Positions 11,280-22,357 of a stretch of 64,000 nucleotides of DNA are shown piece by piece. Under the pieces are notes generated by a model. That model saw nothing but the letters and a program-made list of their open reading frames with translations. It had not been told where the DNA came from and searched no databases. How positions within the stretch are numbered: position 1 is the stretch's first letter; each line of letters begins with the position of its first letter. Source of the DNA: Bretschneidera sinensis (lineage: Eukaryota; Streptophyta; Magnoliopsida; Brassicales; Akaniaceae). The position numbers and the translations under genes were made by a program. The DNA is taken from assembly GCA_023935145.1 (NCBI GenBank), contig CM043698.1:72812501-72876500 (forward strand), read 5' to 3'.

Positions 11280-12022
11280 ATCTCCCAGTTTTTGATGATG
11301 ACAAAACTAATAATATGAAAACAGTTTTAAAAGCTAAGTGTTAGGATTTTACAAAAATTTGGACAGAGTCTCCTCTGTTTTTCGAGTAAAACCACTCTGT
11401 AAACAAGCAAACACATTTTATATTTTTTTCAACCAATCCATAATCAAACTCAATCAATCAATAAACATTTTTATAAGGCTATGGAGCAATGCTCCCCCTA
11501 AATTTATACATTGGTTGTGTTCACTTAGATTTTCTCGTTTCTCTCATTTTTCTCCCATGTTTTGACAACAGCAACCAAAAGGGGGCATAAAACAAAAAAT
11601 AAGCTAATTAGCCAATACAATCATCTAGAGTATAAGAAAACAAAATTGTACACAAAAATTTGGCTTCATTCGGAGATCGAAAGCCTTCCCGGGAAGAACC
11701 AGAAGTTTTCATACAAGTATAAGCATTTTAGAGCAGTTTAGTGACTAAACAGAGTTTTAAAACAGTGCTAACATATCACAAATAGCGTAAATAGATGCAA
11801 GAAATATGTCTAATAGAAATACATCATCATATATAAAAAGTCAATACAAAAACGGGCTTCATAGAGCCATAACTAAGACAAAATAATACATGATATGTCC
11901 GTGCTATGTGATAAGAGCTGGAAAAACACTAAGTACATAATAAAGATATAGACTCAAGGTGGGGGAGAGTCCAAGCCATCATGAAAAAGTTCCCTAATCT
12001 CAGCTAGGGAACCCTCGGTGTG

Positions 12023-13215
12023 CTATCGATGTAACTCAAAGTCGTCCCGCAGGTGGTCGATGGAGGAGCTCAATCTCTGGTACTCGAACTGTATGGACTG
12101 GAAATCGGACTCCATTGTCATCTGAAGGCTCGTGATAGCTCGTAGGATGTCATCATATCCAGCCTGACCAGTACTCGAGGCACCAATGGGAGGTTCTCGG
12201 GTATCCGTCTCCATCTCAGCAGCTGTATCAGCAGCAGCATCCTCATCACTGTCGCTCGCATCCTCTCGGATCCTCATGCGCTTTCTGGCTTTCGGATAGA
12301 GGAACCCATCATGAACAGTATATCCCATCTTCTTCAGTGATGGGATGTTGATGATGTCCGTCAATCCAATATCTAAGCCTCGGAGGCAGGCAAAGGTACC
12401 TGGAAGTGCTGGAGGGTGAGCGTAATGAGCATCCCATAAGGAAGACACCCGGAGTCGTTTGCTTCGCCGTTTATCATGTTGGCGAGCAGCAGAGGATATA
12501 TATTGAAGTGGTGCCCAGATTTAAAGCACTAAATCAATACCGTATCTATTTTAGATAGATACCCTCTACTCCTGAGTCTTTGGTGGATGGTCCAACTGAC
12601 AATCAGCTTAAATATTTTTAAGTCGAGGGGCATGTCACTACATGTGTGAAATGTAATGGGTCTGTACACATAGTTAGGGTCTCCCCTGACTATCTGACAG
12701 ACCTCCTCGACCTCAAAGTTGTCTGGCCATCCATCTAGACTCCATTGAATCCCCCTTACTGGAATTCTCAGAAGGCTTATCAAGAGGTCAGTGTTGACCT
12801 CAAACTCCACACCGCTGACTCTGGTTCTGAATCTCAGAGCCAGAGGACTGGGTTTCACCAAGTTCGTGTAGAACTGGTGAATCAGTCGCGGGTAATATTT
12901 TTCATGAATTCTGACCAGTGGGGTCAGATTTATTGCCTCAAAGGCTAGTAGAATATCGAAATTTCCACGGCGAATAGAGTCGAAATCAACGACTCTACCC
13001 ATCATGATTTTCTTGTGATGGATTATCGAGTTATACCTTGCATGTGCCACCGGACTGTAAAACAGAGTCTCCTCCAACTCTGTTCTTGGCTCCTTACTAG
13101 ATGAGCCCGTTGCTCCCTTTCCTTTCGACTCCGATGCCGAAGGTTTTGAAGACCTTGGCTTTTTAGGCACATTAGGTCCACTTGTTGTGAGTTTTATATG
13201 GATCTTATCGCTCAT
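12023..13215 (-). pseudogene. Extra ORF downstream of pol (plant transposon-protein-like)
   Basis: Starts at ATG 13213-13215 (MSDKIHIKLTTSGPN). After a basic, Ser-rich N-terminus comes a folded-looking region: FDILLAFEAINLTPLVRIHE, YYPRLIHQFYTNL, then VSGVEFEVNTDLLISLLRIP and LKIFKLIVSWTIHQRLRSRG. This resembles the 'putative plant transposon protein' and ATHILA ORF-1 group of unknown function, by recall. The frame has a TAG at about 12529-12531, continues open with YPLLLANMIN, and then needs a frameshift to reach an acidic, low-complexity C-terminal part (ASDSDEDAAADTAAEMETD and a final coiled-coil-like MESDFQSIQFEYQRLSSSID). SIRE-type elements often carry an env-like gene at this place. I see no signal peptide or membrane segment. 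Confidence 0.65.
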
Positions 13216-13420
13216 TTTGAAGAAAAATGAGTTTTTGGGGAAAAAAGATTTTGGTGAAAATGAGAGATTTTAACCGTAGAAAGTTAAAAATCTCTTTGTA
13301 GATGAGTAGATCGGTGTTTTTAGATGAAGTTTGGATGGTTTTTGGATCAAAATGGAAAATTTTTTTAGAGAGAAAATTTGGGAGCTCAAAAATGGCGTAA
13401 AATTTCAGAAAAATGAACAG

Positions 13421-13431
13421 TCCTTTTTATA
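13421..13431 (-). promoter_or_regulatory. TATA-like box ahead of the extra ORF
   Basis: Minus strand reads TATAAAAAGGA. It lies about 12 bases downstream (element orientation) of the palindrome array 13443-13778 and about 205 bases upstream of the ORF's ATG. This mirrors the LTR, where the same array precedes a TATA box. Candidate internal promoter, by position only. Confidence 0.4.
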
Positions 13432-13442
13432 ATATCGCGATA

Positions 13443-13778
13443 CAAGTCGACTGGGTCGAGTTACCAGTCGACTGGGTCCCTTTGAAAAGATGAACAGTTT
13501 GCATACCAGTCGACTGGGTAAACGTACCAGTCGACTGGATAAACTAGCAGTCAGTTACCAGTCAACTGGGCTACCTTTACCAGTCGACTGGAGGACAAGG
13601 GTTTTTACAAAAATTGGCTCCAAACAGGGATTCGATCTAATAGACGACTGGAGAAGATTTAATAGTCGTCTAGATATTTGGCTGAGAGTTACCAGTCGAC
13701 TGGGTCAAAATTACCAGTCGACTTGAAGATCTGGCATAGACTTACCAGTCGACTGGGTCACATGTACCAGTCGACTGG
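13443..13778. repeat. Second phased palindrome array, between pol and the extra ORF
   Basis: Twelve-mers start at 13443, 13463, 13506, 13527, 13558, 13580, 13640, 13662, 13692, 13713, 13744 and 13767. Seven are exact CCAGTCGACTGG and the rest differ by one or a few bases, the pair at 13640/13662 being the most degenerate. They come as pairs about 21 bases apart, with pair starts repeating every 52 bases (13506, 13558; 13640, 13692, 13744). Confidence 0.93.
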
Positions 13779-13969
13779 ACCCTTAGTAAAATTTTCAGTC
13801 TTGGATTTTTAGCACGAATTTGTTTATCTATGACATTTTTTAGTGAGGGAAATAATTAAACAAGGATTAATACTCTTTCACTCAATGTCAAACATGCAAA
13901 TGATGAAATGAGATGCAATCAAACATTCAGTTTATCAAAATCAAGCAATCCCATCAACATTCTAATCTT

Positions 13970-15300
13970 ACAAAAACTAGCTTCACTTAGGGGTTTTGTA
14001 AGAATATCAGCTATTTGATCTTCTGAAGGTATGAATTCTAATCTTATACCACCTTTTTGAGCATGGTCTCTTAGGAAATGATGTCTAATCTCTATATGCT
14101 TGGTTCTAGAGTGCTGAATAGGATTTTGGTTAGGTTGATAGCACTAGTATTATCACAAAATATAGGAATATTTTTGAGGTTCATGCCATAGTCTTCTAGT
14201 TGTTGTTTCATCCATAACACTTGGCCACAACAACTTCCAGCTGCTACATATTCTGCCTCAGCGGTTGATAATGCAACGGAATTCTGTTTCTTGGAAAACC
14301 AAGAAGTTAACATAGCACCTAAGAATTGGCATATACCACTTATGCTTTTTCTATCTAACCTACATCCAGCAAAATCAGCATCTGAATAACCTACTAGCTC
14401 AAAAGATGATTCTCTAGAGTACCATAATCCTATGGTCTGGGTTCCTTGCAGATATCTAAGGATTCTTTTTACTGCAACTACATGTGATTCCTTAGGATTA
14501 AACTGAAATCTAGCACACATGCATACACTGAACATAATATCAGGTCTACTTGCAGTTAAATAAAACAAAGCACCTATCATGCTTCTATAATACTTAGTAT
14601 CTACCGGTTTACCTCCTTCATCAAGATCAAGCTTTGTAGATGTGCTCATTGGTGTTCCAAGTGGCTTTGAGCTTTCCATCCCAAACCTCCTTAGTAGGTC
14701 CTTGATGTACTTCTGTTGATTGATGAAGATGCCTCCTTTTAGTTGCTTAAGTAGGTAAGTTCTCCCATCATGCTCATTTCAAATTCACCTTGCATGCACT
14801 TTGCAAACTCTTGACACATAGATTCATTAGTAGCACCAAATATAATATCATCAACATATATTTGAACTATCAAAGTGTCATTTTTGTGAGTTTTTGTGAA
14901 GAGAGTTGTGTCTATTCTACCTCTTACAAAATCATTGTCAATCAAATATTTACTTAGTCTTTCATACCATGCTCTTGGAGCTTGCTTCAACCTATATAGA
15001 GCTTTAGAAAGCTTGTAGACATGATTTGGAAGACTAGGATTTTCAAATCCAAGAGGTTGCTCAACATAAACCTCTTCTTCTATAAAGCCATTTAAAAAGG
15101 CACTTTTCACATCCATTTGAAATAGCTTGAATTTATTAAAGCATGCAAAGGCTAATAACATTCGAATAGCTTCTAATCTAGCTACAGGAGCATAGGTTTC
15201 ATCAAAGTCTATTCCTTCTTGTTGATTATATCCCTTAGCAACTAGTCTTGCCTTATTTCTAGTTACTATACCATTTTCATCCATTTTATTTCTATATACT
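13970..15300 (-). pseudogene. SIRE-like RT and RNase H, broken
   Basis: RT 14739-15284: [53 protein letters not shown] and [14 protein letters not shown] (active-site YVDD). An in-frame TGA at about 15299 lies where the family has Trp. After GELTYL a short deletion removes the following FLGLQI-like residues and shifts the frame near 14750. RNase H 13970-14679: GYSDADFAGCRLDRKS, ALSTAEAEYVAAGSCCGQV and FCDNTSAINL. A frame break near 14100 separates the last part, which ends about 13970 with a DQIADILTKPLSEA stretch. Confidence 0.88.
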
Positions 15301-16961
15301 CATTTAGTTCCAATTATTGAATGATCTTTAGGTCTTGGAACTAGTTTCCAAATATTGTTTCTCTCAAATTGATTTATCTCTTCCTGCATTGCAATTATCC
15401 AATTATTATCTTTTTCAGCTTCTATAAATGTCTTAGGTTCTACTTGAGACAAATAAGCTACAAACTTGCAAATATTTCTAATGGAAGAGCGAGTTCTTAC
15501 CCCTTGTGAAGGATCACCAATCACTTGATCAATTGGATGATAATTTACATACCTCCAATCCTTGGGTAGACTTTCCTCTTGTTGACTTGAGGATGGTTGG
15601 TCCAAATTGGGAGTTTTGATCTCTTCATTAGCTTGAGGTGAACTCACTTTTGGGTCAATAATGGGAGTATGAGTTTTCATTCTTGGAATAAAATATGTAT
15701 CATCTTTAAAGGAAACTTCTCTACTACTCATTGGATTAGATTCATCAATAGTTACATGCACAGATTCTTCTACCACTAGATTTCTCTTATTGAAAACTCT
15801 ATAAGTCTTACTAGTAGTTGAATATCCTAAAAATATTCCTTCATCGGTCTTGGAATCAAATTTACCCAAGTTAGTTTTATTGTTATTTAAGATGAAGCAT
15901 TTATTACCAAAAGCACAAAAATAGGAAATATTGGGCTTTCTCCTTTTCCATAGTTCATATGAAGTTTTATCAAGCATAGGCCTTATCAAAATTCTATTTA
16001 ATATATAGCAAGAAGTATTCACGGCTTCAGCCCAAAAGTATTTTGGTAAACTATTTTCACAAAGCATAGTTCTTGAAAATTCTTCTAGAACTCTATTTTT
16101 CCTCTCAACAACTCCATTTTGTTGAGGAGTTCTAGGTGCTGAAAAGTTGTGATTAATTCCATTTTCATCACAAAATTTTGAAAAGCTTTGATTTTCAAAT
16201 TCTTTGCCATGATTACTTCTTATGCTTGAAATATAAATTCCTTTTTCATTTTGTATCTTTTTGCAAAACTTTTCAAATCATTTGATAGCTTCATCCTTGT
16301 AAGCAATAAAAATAACAAAGGTATATCTTGAATAGTCATCAACAATAACAAGAGCATATTGATGGCCACCTAGACTAATGGTACTAATTGGACCAAATAA
16401 GTCCATATGCAAAAGTTCCAAAGGTCTAGTAGTTGAGACTACATTTTTTGCTTTAAAAGAAATCCTAGTTTGTTTTCCCATTTGACAAGCATTGCAAACT
16501 TTGTCTTTTTCAAAATTGATTTTAGGAAGTCCAATAACTAAATCTTTTCTTGAAACAATTTTTAGCAAGTTCATATTTACATGACCAAGCCTTCTATGCC
16601 ATAGCCATGGATTTTCACTAAAAGTAGGAAAACATTTTTTATTATCAGAATGCAAGGATTTCAAATCAACTATGTAGACATTTTCATGTCTATGGCCAAT
16701 GAATTTGATCTTGTTGCTCTTGATGTCTATAACTAGACAATGAGAGGTCTCAAATGTGACTTTGTATCCTTTGTCACATAACTGACTAATGCTAAGTAAA
16801 TTTGGCTTAAGGCCTTGTACTAGCAATACATTATCTAAGGTTGAGAAATTATTACCGACTTTTCCATGCCCGATGATCTTTATTTTAGTATTGTCTCCAA
16901 TGGTCACAAGTCCACCATCTCTTAGAGTTACCTCCTTGAATATGCGTTTATCACCAGTCAT
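15300..16961 (-). pseudogene. SIRE-like GAG-pre-integrase and integrase, broken
   Basis: 16278-16961 opens with the protease-to-integrase linker (LLSISQLCDKGYKVTF), then the H-H-C-C zinc site (LWHRRLGHVN ... VCNACQMGKQ) and the first integrase Asp (LLHMDLFGP) with VIVDDYSRYTFVIF. A stop at about 16276 precedes the second Asp region, which is still readable with a short frame change. PQQNGVVERKNR carries the catalytic Glu region near 16090-16130. 15300-16067 holds the integrase C-terminal part (YFWAEAVNTSCYILNRI ... FGNKCFILNN) and the acidic linker before RT. Confidence 0.85.
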
Positions 16962-18095
16962 GTGCTTCGAGCATCTACTATCAAGGTACCAACAGTTACC
17001 TTTCTCCTTGGTGTGGAGGCAAATCTACATCACACAAGGATATACGATAGCACTTTTAGGTACCCAAAATTTCTTGGGTCCTTCGGAGTTAGTCCTAGAA
17101 AACACGGTTCCTTTTGGAACCCAAACTTTCTTAATAGTATATGGTGATCTATGGACATATTGATGATGCACAATCCTAGGACGATAGAAATTAAACTTTC
17201 TAGGATATCTTACATGTGCATTCCTATAATAGGATAATAGTTCATAGGATACATGTTTCTATGGTAAGGAGTATGAAAATGCATGTCATTTCCAGAAAAT
17301 GAATGATGATGCATTCTAGGATACATACTAGCATATGTATGCAAATTATTTCTAGGATAACCATGATTGTAATTCCTAGGATGAGCATGTGCAGAATTCA
17401 TATGTTGATTATGTACATGTTAGTTATTTTTAGGATGTGTATAACCATTTCTAGAGTGTGCATACATATAAGCATGTGAATTTCTAGGTTGCTTCATTTT
17501 TGGATGAACATTTGAATTCCTAGCATTTAATGAGGGAGTACTTTTAATCTTGCTAGGATTTCTTGAAGTAGAGGCTTCACTTACATATGAGGCTTTCATG
17601 AATAAGCTCTCTTTTGATTTTTGCTTTCCCAAAGGAGAGTATCCTACACCAGATTTTCCTCCACTTAATCTTTGGGAAGAAAGCACTTCATCAAGTTTTT
17701 CTTTACCAAACATAAGTCTTGATATAGTGCTATTTAATTCAGAAATTTTATTTTTCAAATTCTCATTTTCATCTTTGAGAAAATCTTTAGAAGAATCATA
17801 TAATAAAGATGATAGTTTTTTTTTTCTTCTCTTAGATTTATCATCTCTTTAGAGAGAGATGATACCTCTTTCTTAAGAACAGAATTTCTAGAATCAAATT
17901 TCTTCAATTCTTCATGCATTTCATTTATTACTTCTAGCAGTTCTTCACTACTAGTAGCAGTTCTTCACTTTCATCGTCGATTGCCATCAAACAAAGGTTG
18001 GCAATTTCCTCGTATCCAATTTCTTTGTCTGATGACTCATCTTCTTCGTCATTGCTCCAAGTAGTTGCTACCATGGCTTTCTTTTTGAAGATTTT
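16962..18095 (-). pseudogene. Degenerate gag C-terminal / protease region of the SIRE-like element
   Basis: Between the gag zinc knuckle and the integrase linker the frame is broken. 17420-17758 encodes a coiled-coil-like start (MKNKISELNSTISRLMFGKE) and then a basic Ser/Asn-rich part. 17210-17401 is a His/Tyr/Met/Pro-rich stretch with repeated YPRN- and HPRN-like units. A degenerate cysteine-containing stretch near 16970-17030 may be the protease start. Confidence 0.5.
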
Positions 18096-18977
18096 TTATG
18101 GTTTGTTTGAAACTGGACAATCAGCTCTAATGTGACCGGGCTTCTTGCAGCCATAGCACATAAGCGGTTCCCTTTTCGGAGTGGGATCCTTTGTGTAAGG
18201 TTTCTTGCTTTTCTTCAAGAACCTATGGAATCGTTTGGTGATTAAGGCCATTTCACCATCCTCTTCACTGCTCTTTGCTTCTTGTTCTAATTCCTTTTCT
18301 TTGTTGCTCGTAGAAGCTTTGAGAGCGATTTGCTTTTTTTTCTTCTCATCATCATTGACGATGAGAGTCATTTCTTCCATCTCGTATGTGAATAATGACC
18401 TAAGCAGTGTCTCAACATCAAGCTTGTCAAGATTTTTGGCCTCCTGTATGGCTGTCCTCTTTGGTTTCCATTCTGGTGGCAGAGATCTCAAGATGTTTCT
18501 GATTAGTTCAACCTCCTCAATATTCTTAGCAAGTAGTTTTAAACCATTTATAATAGTGGTGAACCGTGAGTGCATTTCAGAAATAGTTTCGTTAGGAGAC
18601 ATTTTAAATGATTCATACTCAGAAATTAGCATGTAAATTTTAGACTTTTTTACTTCACTAGTTCCTTCATATGTGACTTGTAATTTGTCCCATATCTCTT
18701 TAGCAGAAACGCATGCAGATATTTTATTATATTCAAAAATATCTAATGCACAATGTAGCATGCTTGTTGCTCTGCTATTGAGAGACATCGTTTTACAATC
18801 CTCGTCAGTGAACTCAGTTTTGAGTTTAGGCATTGTATGAAGAGTCTCTCCAATAACTATTTCTTTTGAAGGAATTCTAGGTCCTTCTTCTATGATTCTC
18901 CATAGATTGTAATCTTGTCCTTCAACAAAGATTTTCATTCTATTTTTCCAATAGTTATAATTTGAGCCATTGAACAA
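18096..18977 (-). pseudogene. SIRE-like gag (capsid and zinc knuckle)
   Basis: 293 open codons: FNGSNYNYWKNRMKIFVEGQ at the N-terminus, then the capsid (LQVTYEGTSEVKKSKIYMLI, YESFKMSPNETISEMHSRFT, LRSLPPEWKPKRTAIQEAKN) and a nucleocapsid knuckle CYGCKKPGHIRADC (C-x2-C-x4-H-x4-C) near the end. Nothing upstream of the FNGSN motif looks coding apart from a few residues before 18977, so the true start may be a little upstream. It encodes the structural particle protein of the element. Confidence 0.85.
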
Positions 18978-19066
18978 AGATAGTCAAGTATAAGAGTGTC
19001 CCTCAAAGTAGTTATTTGCTGCCATTGGATCAACTCAAGGATTTTAAGCCTAAATAAGAGAACGAA

Positions 19067-19078
19067 GCTCTGATACCA
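19067..19078 (-). promoter_or_regulatory. Primer binding site of the SIRE-like element
   Basis: Minus strand TGGTATCAGAGC, the initiator-Met-tRNA-type primer site common in plant Copia elements. It is separated by two bases from the 5' LTR. Confidence 0.92.
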
Positions 19079-19080
19079 AT

Positions 19081-20288
19081 TATAGATCGAGGTTTCAACC
19101 CAAGAGGGGGGGTGAATTGGGTTTTTAAAACTTTTTACGGAATTAATACAAGTTTATAACAATGAATAAGCAGCAAACAAATAATACAAGAAATGTGTTG
19201 TAAATAAAGAGTTTAAGGAAAGATGATGCAAACACAGTTTATAGTGGTTCGGCAATATCGGATTCGTTCCGACTCTACGTCCACTCTCTTCAAGGAACTC
19301 CTTGAAGTAATCCACTAAGAAATCTTAGTCGCACAACTTAGTCGGGTGTTGCACAAACCGTACACAAGCAACTTACAGGTGTTGCTTAAACCGAACAATC
19401 CTCTTCCTCTCGGAAGTAATCCCTTTACAAAAGATGTTGAAAAGTAAAAGGTAGAGAGACAGCAAATGAAAGCTTATTACAACAGAAATGTCTCTTTCAA
19501 AGTAAAGCTTGAAGAATGGTTCAATAAGAATATTTCAAAGCTTTTTGTGTTTCAAGAGTATAAAAACTTGATTGTGTGAGATCAACTCTTTTTGAATGTA
19601 TGCAGCTTGTTATTAAATGCTTAAATGAATGGGTTTATATAGCAATCAATTAATATGGTTGTTAGCACTTTAATTTGAAAAAGATTTGCTTTAAAATGTT
19701 CAGATTTGGAGTCCAATGGTCATATTTTTGAATTACCAGTCGACTGGGTCGTGATACCAGTCAACTGGGTTCACTTGGAAAAACCAAATTTTCAGACTTT
19801 CTGGGTATCTAGTCGAGTGGTGTTTTTCATCTAGTCGACTGGGGACTTTCTGTCCGTTTTACCAGTCGACTGGGTTGATTCATCCAGTCGACTGAGGACT
19901 TACTGTCATTTTACCAGTTGACTGGGGACCTTCTATCCCATATACCAGTCGACTGGTATATGTACCCAGTCGACTGGGTTGTCTTCCAACCTAGTTTTTC
20001 TTCTGTTTTTCATTAAAAACATTTGTTTTAAAATCAACAGTTTTAGAAAACCTTTTGTGTTCGAGCCATTGAACAAGCTAATACAATGTATAAGTGAGAC
20101 TTACATTGGTTCTAAACCTTAAGACCTATACTAGATCTTCAGTCTTCACTTGATACTTGATTTGGTTCGAGTTCTTGCACTTTGTTCCTTGGTTGAATGA
20201 GTTTGATCCTTAATACAACTTAGCTTAAACTTGTTAGTAAAATAACAGTTGTGTTTTGCCATCATTAAAATACGGGCGAGGGTCAACA
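19081..20288 (-). repeat. 5' LTR of the SIRE-like element
   Basis: Minus strand starts TGTTGACCC and ends CTCGATCTATA, so the last dinucleotide CA has become TA. It matches 10064-11279, with TATA-like GCTATATAAACC near 19633-19644 and the palindrome array at 19736-19977. Confidence 0.95.
19736..19977. repeat. Palindrome array in U3 of the 5' LTR
   Basis: Nine 12-mers related to CCAGTCGACTGG start near 19736, 19757, 19809, 19831, 19862, 19884, 19914, 19945 and 19966. Four are exact. Several of the changed copies alter the central CG (to CA or TG). The copy at 19945 sits in a perfect 24-base palindrome, 19939-19962. Confidence 0.93.
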
Positions 20289-20293
20289 GAAAT

Positions 20294-21060
20294 TCTTCTT
20301 TGTTTTCCATCCAACCAATGAACACAAGTTTTCAAAGATGTACCTTTCATGGGAGGTAATGTTTGCTTTCTGGATAGAATCTGTAGCCCTTTCTCACTCA
20401 TGTGACCGAGCCGTTTATGCTACAACTCAATGGACTCATCTTCAACTGCATTCATGTGGTTTTGATATGCCTTAGCTTGCAATCTGTAAAGGCGATCAGA
20501 CTTATTTCCTCTTGCAAAAATCAATGAGCCACTAGAGAGCTTCCATACTCCGCCTTTAAAGTTACTTTCATAACCCTCATCATTAAGTTGATAGTGGATA
20601 TTAGATTAAGATGAATATCAGGAACATGTTTAGCATCTTTCAAGAGTAATCTGAATCCAGTGTTGGTTTCCAACCAAATATCTCCCACACCGAGAACTCT
20701 ACACGAAGCACCACTGGCTGTCTTCACAGGGCCAAAATCACTAACAACATAGGTTAAAAGTAAATCATATGAGAAGTAATATGAAATTTAGCACCTATGT
20801 CAGCTACCCAAGTGGGGTCATAATATGTGAAATTAACCGAAACATCATCACAAACAATAATAACATCAGCATCAGATGCAACTGCAACTGTACCACTGTC
20901 TACTTTCTTCTCTTCGCCTTTTTCCATATTCCGCCATCTCTTCCTTTTCCCACACTCGAGCCTAATATGACCCGGCTTGTTGCAATAATGGTATATAACT
21001 CATTTTCTAGACTTTGATCTCCATACAGGCTTATCACTTGATTTATCACAATTTTAAGGA
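20294..21060 (-). pseudogene. Outer Copia protease and GAG-pre-integrase region, broken
   Basis: 20521-20727 encodes VLGVGDIWLETNTGFRLLLK and HVPDIHLNLISTINL, the segment between protease and integrase. The zinc-knuckle area (GHIRLECGKRKRW-like) is near 20930-20990, and the protease (D-x-G type, degraded) near 20790-20850. Frames shift several times. Confidence 0.7.
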
Positions 21061-21088
21061 GGTTTTTTTCTTTTACTTCTCCCCTACT

Positions 21089-21718
21089 CTATGTAACTAG
21101 CGCCTCAATCTCAAAAGAGATTCCTTGCTCCTTTCTTCTGGTTTCTTCATAAAACATGTTATCTTTAATACGTACCAATGTCAATGTTCCATCATCAGTA
21201 GAATTACTAATTGATACCACCAATGTATCCCAACTATCTAGCAATGAATTCAACAATAATAAGGCATGTAACTCATCCTCAAACACAAGCGTCAAGATTG
21301 TCAATTGATTCAATAAACTCTGAAACTCATTCAAGTGCTCTGCAACTGAGCGACACTCCTTGTATTTTAGATTTACAAGTTTCCTCATGTTAAAAGCCTT
21401 ATTCTGAGTGGACTTTCTTTCATACATAGATTCCAATTTCTTCCAGAGTGCGGTTGCATTAGTCTCAGTGACTACATGATGAAATACACTCTGATCAATC
21501 CATTGTCGAATCACACCGACAGCTTTCCTCTGCAAAAGCTTCCAATTTTCATCAGTTTTGTCTGTTGGTTTAGTTCCATCACCTTCAATAAGGCCATGCA
21601 TATTCTTACAATATAGCAAATCCAACACTCTAGGCTTCCAAATTGAGTAATTGGTGGTAGTGAGTTTAATCATGGAACCTAAACCAAAACCTGAATTTTT
21701 CTTTATTTTAATTAACAC
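21089..21718 (-). pseudogene. Outer Copia gag
   Basis: 209 open codons of Copia gag: TTTNYSIWKPRVLDLLYCKN (family W near the N-terminus), ALWKKLESMYERKSTQNKAF, SVAEHLNEFQSLLNQLTIL, and ELHALLLLNSLLDSWDTLVV. The first listed residue need not be the real start. The zinc knuckle lies downstream in another frame. Confidence 0.82.
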
Positions 21719-21760
21719 AAGAATTCACAACCCAATCAACCAAAAGCTCTAATACCACTT

Positions 21761-22357
21761 TGTTGGGAAACAAATAACCATTTTCCCTCTTTGTATGAAT
21801 AATAATACAAATAATCATCAAACTACAAAAATCAAGACACCAAATTTGTACGTGAAAAACCCTTCAATGTGAAAAGAAAAAAACACGAGACCTAGTCCAA
21901 ACAAAAACCTTTACTATAAAATAATGGAAATATAAAGTATCATCTCTAGATCAACTAGAGGATTAACAGATAATTTTATCGTCACCCTAAAGATGGATTT
22001 CAACAATAATCTATCAAACAAAGATTAAACCGATCTCATCAAAATAAGTTGTAACAGAAATAATCAAATAAATGAAATACATCAACTTAAAGCCTTCACC
22101 ACGTATAATCAACACCAAAAAATTTAAACTCAAATTGTAATAAAATCAACCTCCAAATCATATTAAAATAATAAAAAGAACCAAAATAAAATCTTGCTCC
22201 ATAAACATTTTGGCAGCTTTGAAATAAAAGGAAAACTCGTGTACCCAAGAAGAGAAATTTGTTCTCTTATATACAAATGACCTAAAAGCCACGTATGCAA
22301 AATTATTAAATTGGAGGTGGCCCCACATAGGCGGACCGACCACAACATAATCTAACA
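21761..22357 (-). repeat. 5' LTR of the outer Copia, with adjoining primer site
   Basis: Minus strand starts TGTTAGATTATG (22357) and ends GTTTCCCAACA (21761). TATA-like GTATATAAG lies at 22266-22274. The primer site TGGTATTAGAGC (minus, 21746-21757; one base off the usual TGGTATCAGAGC) is three bases away. There is no second LTR to confirm the far edge. Confidence 0.7.

Larger units (their letters stand above)
10064..20288 (-). mobile_element. SIRE-like Copia retrotransposon with extra 3' ORF, two LTRs
   Basis: A complete 10,225-base element in minus orientation. LTRs are at 10064-11279 (3') and 19081-20288 (5'). The primer site is next to the 5' LTR, and the polypurine tract (minus strand AAAACTGGGAGAT) is next to the 3' LTR at about 11280-11293. 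The target duplication GAAAT is at 10059-10063 and 20289-20293. Coding order is gag, integrase, RT, RNase H, then an extra ORF downstream of pol. Features such as [21 protein letters not shown] and [15 protein letters not shown](E)EEVYVEQP are typical of the SIRE/Maximus lineage, which often has a third gene after pol. Coding parts hold several stops and frameshifts. Confidence 0.93.
7523..22357 (-). mobile_element. Outer, decayed Copia element interrupted by a SIRE-like element
   Basis: Reading from right to left (its own 5' to 3'): LTR 21761-22357, primer site 21746-21757, gag 21089-21718, protease and GAG-pre-integrase 20294-21060, then after the inserted element integrase, RT and RNase H down to 7523. 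The RNase H is cut by the CACTA-like terminus, and no 3' LTR is present. The insert at 10064-20288 is flanked by GAAAT at 10059-10063 and 20289-20293, so these two halves were once contiguous. Many stops and frameshifts show it is old. Confidence 0.85.

Noticed and set aside
13490..13726. Open frame with repeated YQST/SRLG residues
   Set aside because: Also a by-product of the palindrome array.
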